This document shows, in pieces, positions 28,169 through 38,049 of a stretch of DNA of 64,000 nucleotides (position 1 is its first letter; each line of letters opens with the position of its first letter). Under the pieces are notes generated by a model. That model saw only the letters and a program-made list of their open reading frames with translations, ran no database searches and had not been told where the DNA came from. The translations under genes and the position numbers were made by a program. The stretch is from Bin55 sp965199895 (GTDB lineage Bacteria; Pseudomonadota; Gammaproteobacteria; Pseudomonadales; Azotimanducaceae): the NCBI GenBank assembly GCA_965199895.1, contig CBDATJ010000002.1, positions 62,001 through 126,000 of the forward strand. The letters run 5' to 3'.

Positions 28169-29695
28169 CTATGCTGGAGTTAAGTCGAGGACGGATATCT
28201 CGTCTTTGTGGTCTCGCTTCCATTCTTTTGGACCTGTTGCGTGTACTGACTGTCCGCTAGCATCAACTGCAACCATAACAGGCATATCCCTTACTTCAAA
28301 CTCGTGAATTGCTTCCATACCCAAATCGTGAAATGCGATTCGTTTCGCATCAACTATCGACTTTGAAATGAGGTAAGCGGCTCCACCCACTGCAATGAAA
28401 TACACCGCTCCATGTCGGGCAATGACTTTACATGTCTCTGTGCTACGTTCCGCTTTTCCTATCATGCCCATCAGACCCGCGCCCAAAATCTGATCAGCAA
28501 ACTTATCCATTCGAGTTGCAGTGGTCGGGCCCGCAGGTCCGATTACCTCATCTCGGACAGCATTTACGGGGCCAACGTAATAAATGAATCTATCTTGAAG
28601 ATCTACCGGTAGTATTTCACCACGATCCAGTAAATCACACAGTCGCTTATGTGCTGCATCCCTGCCAGTCAGAATTTTCCCGGAGAGCAAGGCTACATCA
28701 CCTGCTTTTAGTACTTTGATTGACTCTTTCGTTGCAGAATCCAAATCGACTCTGCGTGCACTGTCACTAGGTTCGTAAGCAATATCTGGCCATAACCCAA
28801 AATCAGGAGGCTCAAATATCGCTGGTCCAGATCCATCCAGTTCAAACCGAATATGCCTTGTCGCAATACAGTTAGGGATTACGGCCACTGGTTTGTTGGC
28901 AGCGTGTGTCGGATATTGTTTTACTTTCACATCTAGGACAGTAGTCAGTCCCCCTAAACCCTGTGCACCAATGCCAAGAGCATTAACTTTTTCATAGATT
29001 TCCAGACGTAATTGTTCTGTTCGATTGGTAGGCTCACGTTCCATGAGTTCCTGTATGTTGATTGGTTCCATCATCGATTCTTTTGCCATGAGCATGGCTT
29101 TTTCTGGCGAACCTCCAATACCAATACCTAGCACTCCCGGTGGACACCAACCTGACCCCATTTCTGGTACAACCTTGAGAATCCAGTCGACTACCGATGA
29201 AGATGATTCCAACACAATGAATTTGGCTTTGTGTTCGCTCCCTCCCCCTTTGGCTGCAACTTCAATAGTCACTTTATCACCAGGAACTATTTTGGTGTGT
29301 ATGACCGCTGGAGTGTTATCGCCTGTATTCTTACGTAAGCCGTCGGGATCATCCAATACTGAACCACGTAATGGATTTTCGGAATTTAGATATGCTTTTC
29401 GCACACTATTATTGATCATGTCCTCTAGACTCTGCTTGGTCTCCCAACGAACATCCATTCCAACCTCAACAAACACGATGACTATCCCAGTATCCTGGCA
29501 TATAGGTCGTTTCCCGAGATAACACATTCGGGAATTAACAAGGATTTGGCGAATGGCATCTTTTGCAGGTACAGACTGCTCACGTTCCCATGCCTTGGTC
29601 ATCGCCTCAATGAAATCTGGCGGATGGTAGTATGAAATGAACTGCAGAGCGTCCGCGACGCTGTCGATCAAATGATCTTGTTTGATGACTGTCAT
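28169..29695 (-). CDS. fumA: class I (iron–sulfur) fumarate hydratase
   Basis: Interconverts fumarate and malate in the TCA cycle with an oxygen-sensitive [4Fe-4S] cluster. 508 residues with both fumarase class I parts in one chain: an N-terminal alpha domain with CQDTGIVIVF and WCPPGVLGIGIGG, and a C-terminal beta domain with LLSGKILTGRDAAHKR and VGPVNAVRDEVIGPAGPTT. Not the class II (FumC) type. Single gene, divergent from mpg, about 195 bases upstream of the ABC export operon. Confidence 0.93.
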   Translation of the reverse strand: MTVIKQDHLIDSVADALQFISYYHPPDFIEAMTKAWEREQSVPAKDAIRQILVNSRMCYLGKRPICQDTGIVIVFVEVGMDVRWETKQSLEDMINNSVRKAYLNSENPLRGSVLDDPDGLRKNTGDNTPAVIHTKIVPGDKVTIEVAAKGGGSEHKAKFIVLESSSSVVDWILKVVPEMGSGWCPPGVLGIGIGGSPEKAMLMAKESMMEPINIQELMEREPTNRTEQLRLEIYEKVNALGIGAQGLGGLTTVLDVKVKQYPTHAANKPVAVIPNCIATRHIRFELDGSGPAIFEPPDFGLWPDIAYEPSDSARRVDLDSATKESIKVLKAGDVALLSGKILTGRDAAHKRLCDLLDRGEILPVDLQDRFIYYVGPVNAVRDEVIGPAGPTTATRMDKFADQILGAGLMGMIGKAERSTETCKVIARHGAVYFIAVGGAAYLISKSIVDAKRIAFHDLGMEAIHEFEVRDMPVMVAVDASGQSVHATGPKEWKRDHKDEISVLDLTPA

Positions 29696-29805
29696 TGATA
29701 ACCTTGTTGGAGTCTTGAATTAAACCGAGTATCGACTTGAACTCAATAGTGTAACGTATCATGGTCGACAATCTCATTCTTTGCTAATCTAGCCCAACAA
29801 CGATT

Positions 29806-30396
29806 TTGCCTAAAAAAGCTACCTCACTCCCCCGATCCTTCTACGATCAACCTACTCTTGAGGTCGCCCGTAATCTTCTTGGATGTGTTCTAGTGAGTTA
29901 CATCGGAGATGAGATAACATCAGGCAGAATTGTCGAAGTTGAAGGATATTTGAGTGAGAACGACCCATCTGCACATTCAGCAAGAGGACCCACTCCTCGG
30001 ACTCAAATTCAATGGGGTCCACCAGGATTTACCTATGTCTACTTGATATACGGGATGTACTACTGCATGAATTTTGTGACCGAAGATGAAGGAGTCCCAG
30101 GTTGTGCACTGATTCGTGCTCTTGAACCACTGGAAGGGTTTCAAACTATGTATCACAGACGTGCAAAAGCAAAAAACAATCGTTCACTTTGCAACGGTCC
30201 AGGCAAGTTAACTATGGCACTAGGGATTACCAAGGAGCACAACGGGTGTGATCTGACTCAAGGTGTAGTACAAGTGACTCCTGGGATCGAAATTCAAGAT
30301 GAATGGATCACAGCGACACCTCGGATCGGGATGTCTGATGGAAATGTTCTCCCCTACCGATATATCATCAAAGACAACGATTTTGTGAGTAAATAG
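29806..30396 (+). CDS. mpg: DNA-3-methyladenine glycosylase (AAG/MPG family)
   Basis: Base-excision repair enzyme removing alkylated purines. 196 residues; VARNLLGCVLV, RIVEVEGYLSENDPSAH with the catalytic Glu, GPPGFTYVYLIYGMYYCMN and NGPGKLTMALGI are the AAG signatures. The start is TTG 29806 without a clear Shine–Dalgarno; the next in-frame ATG would remove the conserved core. It is divergent from the fumarase and 40 bases before an aminotransferase on the same strand. Confidence 0.92.
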   Translation: MPKKATSLPRSFYDQPTLEVARNLLGCVLVSYIGDEITSGRIVEVEGYLSENDPSAHSARGPTPRTQIQWGPPGFTYVYLIYGMYYCMNFVTEDEGVPGCALIRALEPLEGFQTMYHRRAKAKNNRSLCNGPGKLTMALGITKEHNGCDLTQGVVQVTPGIEIQDEWITATPRIGMSDGNVLPYRYIIKDNDFVSK

Positions 30397-30436
30397 TTGC
30401 TATTAGGCACTGTCAGTGTGATTCTTAAAAATTCTG

Positions 30437-31768
30437 GTGTACCAGTTCAGAATCATCTCTAAGACTGTTGAAGTAGAGACCATTCCGACACGCTTATCCC
30501 TCCAAAATCGTAGAATATTTATCTCAAATTCACTCTCTAACGCTTCCAAATTGCAATCAACTCGTTCTAATTTCGCCTTTCAATCACACAAGAAAACGGG
30601 GCGTGATGCCCTATCACTCAGTGATGCAGCATATAGACTCAAAGCTCTGGATGACTCAGCTTGGGCAATCCACATTGAAGCATCACTCAGAAAACAAGCT
30701 GGTGAACCTGTAATCTTATTAACCATTGGTGATCCAGATTTTGAGACACCACAATATATCGTAGACGAAGTAACTCAATCTCTTCATCGACAGAGAACTC
30801 ACTATTGCCACTCAGCCGGTGAAGCAACCCTCCGAAATGCATTAGCTGAACTTGAAACGAAAAGCACTGGAAAAGTCATTGATCCCAAGCAGGTTTCGAT
30901 TTTCAATGGTGCAACCTCTGCGATTCATGCAAGCCTATCAGCAATTGCTAATCCCGGTCAGAACATCATCACGTGCCAACCTTACTATCTGGGTTATGAA
31001 TCGACTTTTGCAATTACCGGTGTTGAGTATCGCACAGCTAAACCTGCTCCACCTCTATTTAAATTCGACCTCCGTCGAGTGCTAGACCTGGTAGACGAAA
31101 ACACAATTGGAATTCTAGTCAACACTCCGTCCAATCCTATGGGCAATCTCGTCAGCGCTGAAGAGCTAGTTCAAATCTATGAAGAGTGCACCAAGCGTAA
31201 TCTATGGCTGATTTCTGATGAAGTTTATTCCATGCTTTATTACGAAGAACAACATGTTTCTTTAGCTAATGTCGTACCGAACTTCGACAACGTGATCGTG
31301 ATTGATAGCCTCTCAAAGTCGCATGCAATGAGTGGATGGCGTGTAGGATGGACGTTGACTTCAAAGGAACTCACCACTTATTTGCAGGATATTGCACTAG
31401 CTACATTCTTTAGTGGATGTCCATTCGTCCAAGACGCAGCCACAGTTGCAATTCGGCATCATTCAGTCGATGTAGACAAGATGAGACACGAGTACCGTCA
31501 ACGACGCGACTATACCATGGAGCGCGTGAATGCGATTCCTGGACTCTCTGCAATTTCCCCGGCAGCTGGAATGTTTCTGATGGTAAACGTACACGAAGAT
31601 GGTGATAAATTTGCCCGTAATCTTCTTGACGATGCAGGTGTTTCCGTGTTACCTGGTTCCGCATCAGGCGACGTACTTCAAGAGTATGTTCGAATAGGTC
31701 TTACTCAAGACGTGACCATCCTCGAGGAAGCATGGGATCGAATCGAAAAGTGGTTGAAGGAACGCTAA
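30437..31768 (+). CDS. class I/II aminotransferase, AruH (arginine:pyruvate transaminase)-like
   Basis: The PLP fold-type I core begins near residue 62 (SDAAYRL…SAWAIH). It continues with GDPDFETP, the substrate-loop THYCHSAG, NTPSNPMG, ISDEVYS and the PLP lysine K294 in SLSKSHAMSGWRVGW. FSGCPFVQDAAT and the end of the protein resemble arginine:pyruvate transaminase as I remember it. The first 50–60 residues have no counterpart there. The start is therefore uncertain: GTG 30437 is the longest and TTG 30551 a shorter option, neither with a strong ribosome site. Substrate specificity is inferred only. Confidence 0.8.
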   Translation: MYQFRIISKTVEVETIPTRLSLQNRRIFISNSLSNASKLQSTRSNFAFQSHKKTGRDALSLSDAAYRLKALDDSAWAIHIEASLRKQAGEPVILLTIGDPDFETPQYIVDEVTQSLHRQRTHYCHSAGEATLRNALAELETKSTGKVIDPKQVSIFNGATSAIHASLSAIANPGQNIITCQPYYLGYESTFAITGVEYRTAKPAPPLFKFDLRRVLDLVDENTIGILVNTPSNPMGNLVSAEELVQIYEECTKRNLWLISDEVYSMLYYEEQHVSLANVVPNFDNVIVIDSLSKSHAMSGWRVGWTLTSKELTTYLQDIALATFFSGCPFVQDAATVAIRHHSVDVDKMRHEYRQRRDYTMERVNAIPGLSAISPAAGMFLMVNVHEDGDKFARNLLDDAGVSVLPGSASGDVLQEYVRIGLTQDVTILEEAWDRIEKWLKER

Positions 31769-31861
31769 GATTTACGTCCACTGACTCGTCGTTAGACTAG
31801 ACTAAACTCCCATCCTCTCAAGAGAGATGCAGCCTAGATTCTTCCTCCGATTACTTCAAGT

Positions 31862-32974
31862 GTGATAGATCACAGTCGCTGGTTAGAACAGCCAATAGTC
31901 GAACTTGATGTAGAAGAGTGTCGACTTAAGCAAATTTTGAAGGACTACCCATTCCTGCTTGAGGCGACAGAACCATTTCTAGAGTCTACTGTAGAAACTA
32001 TTCGAAGTTGTCGTACTGATCAATTTCGAGAGATGACAGAAAATCTAGGTCATGTTCTCATCTCAACTGTCATTGAGGAAGCTTCAGGTAAATCAGGAAT
32101 TGTCGATGATCGAACACTGTATTGGACTCGATTGCTTATTAAAGTTGTGATCAGAGAAGTGTTGCTCAATGAGTCCAATTTCAGCCCAAGAGACATCAAT
32201 GAACTTCTTGATATCTTCGAAATAGCTAGTCGTCGACACCAGAACTCTTATGCACGCCAGCACCCACTAGAACCCAAGGTTGTGATCACAGGTTTCGATC
32301 CGTTCAAACTCAATGACAACCTACCGCAGAGTAATCCCTCCGCAGTCATCGCGTTAGACACTGTGAGAAAATGGAATAACCTGCCAGTTGTCGTGTATCT
32401 GTTTCCTGTTCGTTATCAAGATTTCGATGACAAAGTTGTAGAGAAATATCTAGCCAACGAGTTCATGTCTCTACCTCGAGTGGTTGCAACACTGAGCATG
32501 GGACGTGAACAGTTTGATCTAGAACGCTTTCCTGGGATTCGACGATCTTCAATTGCAGTCGACAATTTAGACTACTGCCCTGTTACTGAATCACACCAAC
32601 CACGTTGTATGGATGAATATCAAGAGTTTCTGGAGTTCACCCTACCCACCAAACCAATGATCAAAGTTGGTGGTCCGTGGTCTATTCAGGACAACCGCAC
32701 GGTAGAAACCCAGCAATCGGGTAAGATTGAAGCTTCAGAATTGCGCCAACTCCAAGGAGAAATTGCTGTTCGAGGCTCAGGAGGTGGATTTCTATCTAAC
32801 GAGATAGCCTATAGAACACGATTCCTGCAACTCCAGATGAACAAGCAGTTCCCATTAGGTCACATACATGTACCCAGAATCCAGTTATTCGATACTGAAG
32901 AGCTCAACCAAATGAGTGAACAGACCAGAAGAATGCTATGGGCAGTTTTAGACAACCCTCAAGCTGCTCTATAG
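31862..32974 (+). CDS. pyroglutamyl-peptidase (C15)-like protein with Cys-to-Ser change
   Basis: About 130 N-terminal helical residues of unknown type precede a C15-like domain opening with VVITGFDPFKLND. The acidic active-site segment is GREQFDLERF with E221. The His of IHVPR is H336. The Cys nucleophile position is Ser: SGGGFLSN with S312, where Pcp has the VCN motif. S312–H336 spacing is 24 residues, equal to C144–H168 in Bacillus Pcp, so the alignment is sound. The protein could be a Ser variant, a non-catalytic binder, or an enzyme with altered chemistry. It begins 93 bases after the aminotransferase on the same strand. Confidence 0.7.
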   Translation: MIDHSRWLEQPIVELDVEECRLKQILKDYPFLLEATEPFLESTVETIRSCRTDQFREMTENLGHVLISTVIEEASGKSGIVDDRTLYWTRLLIKVVIREVLLNESNFSPRDINELLDIFEIASRRHQNSYARQHPLEPKVVITGFDPFKLNDNLPQSNPSAVIALDTVRKWNNLPVVVYLFPVRYQDFDDKVVEKYLANEFMSLPRVVATLSMGREQFDLERFPGIRRSSIAVDNLDYCPVTESHQPRCMDEYQEFLEFTLPTKPMIKVGGPWSIQDNRTVETQQSGKIEASELRQLQGEIAVRGSGGGFLSNEIAYRTRFLQLQMNKQFPLGHIHVPRIQLFDTEELNQMSEQTRRMLWAVLDNPQAAL

Positions 32975-33440
32975 AGGGTCTTGAGTTTCGCATCAGCTAG
33001 GCACTAATCGAGCGATCTGTGTATGGCAATACGACCCACCCATAGATAAATTCGGAAATTTGCCAATAAATGCATCTCCAATTCTGAAACTTGAAGAGAC
33101 CCAAGTACTTCTGAACCAATGACAATAGCTCACATTGGTTGAAAATGGGTACTGTGATCATCGAATTGTCGTATCCTAATGAACTGTCCGCTGATGATCA
33201 CTACAACCAAGGATATCAATGCGAATAACCATACGTTAGTCAAGATCTCCTTGATTCAATCCATGAACAACGCTGATTTATCTCAGCAATATTTCAGATT
33301 GCTCACAACAAATTAGTTACTCGCCACAATATCTCTATCCAACCAGTACGGTCGTTAGACATCGAGACACCACTAATCAAATCTACCTTCCATTCCAACT
33401 TATCAAAAGACAATAGACATCTCTATGAGAGAGATTGTTG
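32975..33440. other. gene-free interval between convergent genes
   Basis: About 465 bases between the Pcp-like gene and the liv-type binding protein. Stops are frequent in all frames; I see no relic, RNA gene or clear terminator. Confidence 0.6.
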
Positions 33441-34694
33441 TTATTGATTGAAAGTAATCGTCTCATCTAGTTTCACCCATCGACCGTTCTGGACTTGAGC
33501 GAGTACTGTATCTTTCAATCCATTATGGTTGTCTTTGGTGAAGATTAGTTCATGACCAAATAGATCGTTGTACGTACCCAAATTAGCAATCGCACTGACA
33601 AACTTCTCTCGAGTAAGATGCTCTCCTGCTGCCTCTAGTGCCATGATCGCAATATTTGCTCCGCGGTAAGCTTCCATCGCAGCAACGTCGGGTCTAACCC
33701 CGAAGATTTCCTTATAGCGGTTAAACCACTCAACAGCCTCGGGATTTTCTTCAGTGTCGGGATAGATACGAGTCATGTGAGCGAATACGTAGTACCCTTC
33801 ACTTGAACCACTTTCATGTTCAGCGATCCCTGAACCCCCTGCTGCATTATTTCCTACCCAATCAACATCGGTCCAACCTAACTCTCTCGCAGCATCAAGA
33901 ATTGCTATAGTGTCGTTGATGATCGTCCCTAGAAGAACAAGATCACATCCTGCTTCGCGCAATCTCAACACCGATGCAGTAAATTCAGTCTCTGTTTGTT
34001 CGTGTGAAGTCCATGCGACCAGTTCGATTCCCATCTCGTTAGTTTGATCGACTGCAGCATCATAGATTTCTTTTCCGTATTCGTTATCCATGTATGCAAC
34101 ACAAGGTGCTGTTCGTCCCTTCTCTTCGACAAAGTATCTGACTGCTGCACGGATTTCGTAGTAATAGATCCCACGCAGCGTAAACATGAGCTCATGATGT
34201 GGCTCAGCCATTTTGATTGAGCCCGTTAAAGGAAACAGATTAGGTACTCCAGCTTCAAACTGGTCGTCCATCACTGCTACGTTGTTGGGGGTACCGAGAG
34301 CGAGGAGCATCGCGAATATCTCATCTCGATATATCAGCTTATTGACGATTCGGAGAGATTCTTGTACCTGGTATTGTGAATCTTCTGCAATGATCCGCAG
34401 TTTGCGACCGTGTACACCACCCATTTCGTTTTGTTCATCAAAACGCATTCGAATCCCATTGACTGATTCCACGCCAAAAATTGCAGCTGGTCCAGATAAA
34501 TCGGTATGCATGCCGAACAATATCTCATCATCACTGACTCCCGGTGATATCTCTACCGGTACTTGCGTAGTTTTAGTATCCACTTGATCTGAAGACGTTG
34601 CGGGATCAGAACCGCATCCTACTAGAAAAAGCAAGAAGCCGGTAAGCCCTAAGACAAGCAATCGTTGGTATATCTCTTTCAATTTCTGATTCAT
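33441..34694 (-). CDS. branched-chain-amino-acid-type ABC substrate-binding lipoprotein
   Basis: 417 residues with a lipoprotein leader: lipobox FLVGC with Cys27. The periplasmic-binding-protein type 1 fold follows (DDEILFGMHTDLSGPAAIFG, RKLRIIAEDSQYQ, MDNEYGKEIYD, DVAAMEAYRGANI). It is the last gene of the livHMGF–ligase operon, its ATG overlapping the ligase stop as TAATG. The ligand is not readable. The neighbouring acyl-CoA ligase makes a carboxylic acid (aromatic, fatty or dicarboxylic) as likely as an amino acid. Confidence 0.87.
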   Translation of the reverse strand: MNQKLKEIYQRLLVLGLTGFLLFLVGCGSDPATSSDQVDTKTTQVPVEISPGVSDDEILFGMHTDLSGPAAIFGVESVNGIRMRFDEQNEMGGVHGRKLRIIAEDSQYQVQESLRIVNKLIYRDEIFAMLLALGTPNNVAVMDDQFEAGVPNLFPLTGSIKMAEPHHELMFTLRGIYYYEIRAAVRYFVEEKGRTAPCVAYMDNEYGKEIYDAAVDQTNEMGIELVAWTSHEQTETEFTASVLRLREAGCDLVLLGTIINDTIAILDAARELGWTDVDWVGNNAAGGSGIAEHESGSSEGYYVFAHMTRIYPDTEENPEAVEWFNRYKEIFGVRPDVAAMEAYRGANIAIMALEAAGEHLTREKFVSAIANLGTYNDLFGHELIFTKDNHNGLKDTVLAQVQNGRWVKLDETITFNQ

Positions 34695-36514
34695 TAATAC
34701 ATCTCCTCAATCAGTTCAGAATATTTTTCATGTACAACTTTCCGTTTTAGTTTTTGCGTTGGAGTGAGTTCTTCATCCTCTGCATCAAGCAGTTGATCGA
34801 TCAAACGAAATTTCTTAATCGATTCAACACGTGCAACTCGCCCATTCACTTTTTCTACTTCAACACCAATCAGGTCTTGAACTGCTTGTGTATGACACAA
34901 ACTGGTATAGTTGGTGAAGGGAACGTCACGTTCTTGAGCATATTGCATGACGTTTTCGTGATCAATCATAACCAAGCAAGTGAGATAAGGTCGAGCTTCT
35001 CCCACTACCACAGCATCAGTGATATAAGGTGAGAATTTCAACTGGTTTTCAATCTCACTTGGAGTGATATTTTTGCCACCAGCAGTAATTATGATGTCTT
35101 TCATACGATCAACAATGTAGATATAGCCTTCTTCATCGATTCGCCCAACATCTCCGGTGTACAACCACCCCTGTTGGATCGTATCAGCAGTCTTTTCGGG
35201 ATTATTCCAGTAACCTTTTATCACTCCCGGACTGCGAATCAAAATTTCGTTCTGCTCCGAGAGTTCAATCTCAATTCCGTGTACTGCTTTACCTACGCTG
35301 CCAATTCGATGTTCGTTTTCGAGGTTGCAGGTTGCAATCCCCGTACATTCGGTCTGACCATAAAGCTCATACATGGGTTTACCGATTGACCAATACCAAT
35401 CGATCAATTCAGGTGCTATAGGTGCAGCTGCGGTCGATAGCCACCGGCACTTGTCGATCCCCAATAGCCTACGAACATTCCTCAATACCAACGTTTCTAA
35501 AATTAAATACTGTATAGTAAGAAGTATGGGAACCCGATCATTTACTTTTAGATAGTTCGCCCTTTGTGTACCGACTCGTAATGCTAAATCGTAAGCTATC
35601 CGCCCCAAAAACGTGGATTCATTACGCATGATCATCACATTGGAATGAAGCTTTTCCCAGACACGAGGTACTGCGAAATGAACGGTTGGTTGGACTTCTG
35701 CAATATCCGTTGCCATGGTTCCTAAGTCTTCAACCAAATGAACTTCTGAAGTCGCTTCAATCACCGAATAAACATAGAACATCCGACCAGCGATATGGGC
35801 GAGCGGTAAAAAACCTAGTTGTCTATCTCCAGATCCGATTGGTAGACAGTATTGAATGCAACTCATCATGAACAACATGTTGCTCTGAGTAATCATCGCG
35901 CCTTTAGGAGGACCCGTAGTCCCCGATGTATACGTCAAGATCATGACATCATCTGGTTTTGCTTTATGGACTTCTTCCGACCACACATCTGGATGATGCT
36001 TGCGAAAATTTCGTCCTAGTTCAATCAACTGGTCTAAAGACATACACGTGTCGTCTTTCAAGTTGCGAAGACCTTCCATATCGAAGATGATGATTTTCTC
36101 TAGAGTTTGAGTTCGTTCACGAACCTCTAGCACTTTGTCTAACTGTTCTTCGTCTTCTGCAAAGTAAAACCGTGTACCACTGTCGTTGATCAGATACTCT
36201 ACTTGATTGGGCGCATCGGTCGGATAGACTCCATTGCAAATTGCCCCCATACAAACTGCAGCGAGATCTGCAAACATCCATTCTTTATTGATTTCAGATG
36301 CTATGGAGACTACATCACCTCTATCTAGCCCTAGTGACTTGAGACCTAATCCAACGAGCTGTGCTTGCTCACCCCAGTCAGCCCAAGTGTATTCATTCCA
36401 GATACCATAATCTTTCTCTCGAATGCAGACTTTATCTTTAAATTCGGCAACGCGATTTTCAAAAATTTTTGGAACCGACTGAAATTCACTGACTTTCTTG
36501 ACTCCAGTGCTCAT
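34694..36514 (-). CDS. long-chain-type acyl-CoA synthetase (AMP-forming) in the liv-type operon
   Basis: 606 residues from the ATG at 36514, which overlaps the livF stop as ATGA; the frame is open to 36538 but the coupled start is preferred. Adenylation motifs are YTSGTTGPPKGA, ELYGQTECTG, YTGDVGRIDEEGY and DRMKDIIITAGGKN. The overall layout resembles FadD15-type ligases. Placed inside a branched-chain-type ABC operon, it probably activates the imported carboxylate to its CoA ester, trapping it in the cytoplasm. Substrate unknown. Confidence 0.85.
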   Translation of the reverse strand: MSTGVKKVSEFQSVPKIFENRVAEFKDKVCIREKDYGIWNEYTWADWGEQAQLVGLGLKSLGLDRGDVVSIASEINKEWMFADLAAVCMGAICNGVYPTDAPNQVEYLINDSGTRFYFAEDEEQLDKVLEVRERTQTLEKIIIFDMEGLRNLKDDTCMSLDQLIELGRNFRKHHPDVWSEEVHKAKPDDVMILTYTSGTTGPPKGAMITQSNMLFMMSCIQYCLPIGSGDRQLGFLPLAHIAGRMFYVYSVIEATSEVHLVEDLGTMATDIAEVQPTVHFAVPRVWEKLHSNVMIMRNESTFLGRIAYDLALRVGTQRANYLKVNDRVPILLTIQYLILETLVLRNVRRLLGIDKCRWLSTAAAPIAPELIDWYWSIGKPMYELYGQTECTGIATCNLENEHRIGSVGKAVHGIEIELSEQNEILIRSPGVIKGYWNNPEKTADTIQQGWLYTGDVGRIDEEGYIYIVDRMKDIIITAGGKNITPSEIENQLKFSPYITDAVVVGEARPYLTCLVMIDHENVMQYAQERDVPFTNYTSLCHTQAVQDLIGVEVEKVNGRVARVESIKKFRLIDQLLDAEDEELTPTQKLKRKVVHEKYSELIEEMY

Positions 36515-37287
36515 CGCCACGTCTTCCGTTGCTTCCACCTGCGTCTACCGCGAATACCCTTATCTTTCATTCCAAGATAAAACTCTTGGACATCGGTTGC
36601 TTTAGACAGTCGCTCACAGGTATCTTCCATGACTACTCGGCCATTCTCCATGATATATCCGTAGTCAGAGATTCCAAGAGCCATATTTGCATTTTGCTCG
36701 ACGAGAACAATGGTAACCTTCTGATCTACGTTCACTGCTTTGATGATTTCAGAAATATCGTGTACCAGTTTTGGTGATAAGCCCAACGATGGTTCATCCA
36801 ACAGTATCACTTCAGGAGAAAGCATCAAAGCTCTACCTATGGAAACCATTTGTTGTTGCCCACCAGAGAGAAATCCAGTTGGGAGTTTTCGATATTCCTT
36901 TAGTGCAGGGAAATAGTGGTAAACCAGTTCAAGATCTGCTTGAATGGACGCTCTCTCCCTTCGGCGAACAAACGATCCGAGTATAAGGTTTTCTTCGGTT
37001 GTAAGAAAGGGAAATAGTTCTCGACCTTCAGGAACATGAGCGATTCTTAGACGAGCGACTGCATCAGGGTCGCTACCGGTTATTTCTATACCGTTATAGT
37101 GAACAGTTCCTTTTTGGGCCTCCATCGCTCCACAGATTGATTTCAGGACTGTAGTTTTGCCTGCACCATTTGCTCCAAGTATGGTGACGATGGCTCCTTC
37201 TTCAACGTTGAGCGAGACTCCTCGAATAGCAACGACTGGGCCGTAGTAAGCCTCTAGATTACGAACTTCTAGAAGTGTAGCACACAT
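36511..37287 (-). CDS. livF: liv-type ABC transporter ATPase
   Basis: 258 residues, LivF subfamily. Walker A GANGAGKTT near residue 39, Q-loop region PEGRELFPFLT, signature LSGGQQQMVSIGRAL, Walker B VILLDEPSLGLSP and switch VEQNANMAL. The C-terminus has a basic tail (RGRRRWKQRK) longer than usual. Its stop overlaps the ligase start by four bases. It pairs with LivG to drive the LivHM permease. Confidence 0.9.
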   Translation of the reverse strand: MCATLLEVRNLEAYYGPVVAIRGVSLNVEEGAIVTILGANGAGKTTVLKSICGAMEAQKGTVHYNGIEITGSDPDAVARLRIAHVPEGRELFPFLTTEENLILGSFVRRRERASIQADLELVYHYFPALKEYRKLPTGFLSGGQQQMVSIGRALMLSPEVILLDEPSLGLSPKLVHDISEIIKAVNVDQKVTIVLVEQNANMALGISDYGYIMENGRVVMEDTCERLSKATDVQEFYLGMKDKGIRGRRRWKQRKTWR

Positions 37288-37292
37288 ATCTG

Positions 37293-38045
37293 TTAGGTAC
37301 CCAAATAAGCATCGACCACATCGGGATGTTGCTTGACCTCGTCGGGTGTACCTATAACAATACCTTGACCGTCAGCCATTACTAGGACTCTATTAGATAG
37401 TTGACCGATGAGATTCATGTCGTGTTCAACCATCAAGATAGTGCTTCCAAGATCTTGTACGATGTCTTCTAACCAAAAAGACAAGTCGTCTGTCTCCTCT
37501 CGATTTAAACCAGATGACGGTTCGTCTAAAAGCAACAACCTTGGCTCCAAACACAATGCACGAGCCACTTCGACCAATTTTCTGATCCCAAACGCTAGTG
37601 AATCGACTTTCTTGTCTCGGTATGACTGCAGGTGAAGTAAATCAATGACATCCTCAGCACTCTCTCGAAAACTCAACTCTTGCTTGCGAACACTAGGTAA
37701 AAACATCATTTCAGTGAACATGTTGGTTCGCTTATGAATCTGCTGAACTATCAGGAGATTCTCCAACACTGTTTCGTGATCGAATAGCTCAACATTTTGG
37801 AAAGTACGTGCAATTCCATACTTAGCGATTCGATGCGGGGGCTTTCGTGTGATATCTTCACCCTCCATGATGATCTGTCCCTCATCAGAGTCATAGAACC
37901 GACTAATAAGATTTAAGACTGTAGTTTTCCCCGCTCCGTTGGGACCCATAATGCTGTAGATTTCACCTTCGTTGACCGAGAAGGTGAGGTTCTCAACTGC
38001 ATGGACTCCACCGAAGTGCTTTGAAAGGTTGTTGACTTCTAGCAT
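37293..38045 (-). CDS. livG: liv-type ABC transporter ATPase
   Basis: 250 residues of the LivG subfamily. Walker A GPNGAGKTT, IARTFQNVELFDHETVLEN (the LivG-type Q-loop block), a signature variant LAFGIRKLVEVARAL in place of LSGGQ, Walker B LLLLDEPSSGL and switch VEHDMNL. The degenerate signature is normal for this subfamily. It lies four bases after livM and five before livF. Confidence 0.9.
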   Translation of the reverse strand: MLEVNNLSKHFGGVHAVENLTFSVNEGEIYSIMGPNGAGKTTVLNLISRFYDSDEGQIIMEGEDITRKPPHRIAKYGIARTFQNVELFDHETVLENLLIVQQIHKRTNMFTEMMFLPSVRKQELSFRESAEDVIDLLHLQSYRDKKVDSLAFGIRKLVEVARALCLEPRLLLLDEPSSGLNREETDDLSFWLEDIVQDLGSTILMVEHDMNLIGQLSNRVLVMADGQGIVIGTPDEVKQHPDVVDAYLGT

Positions 38046-38049
38046 AAGA

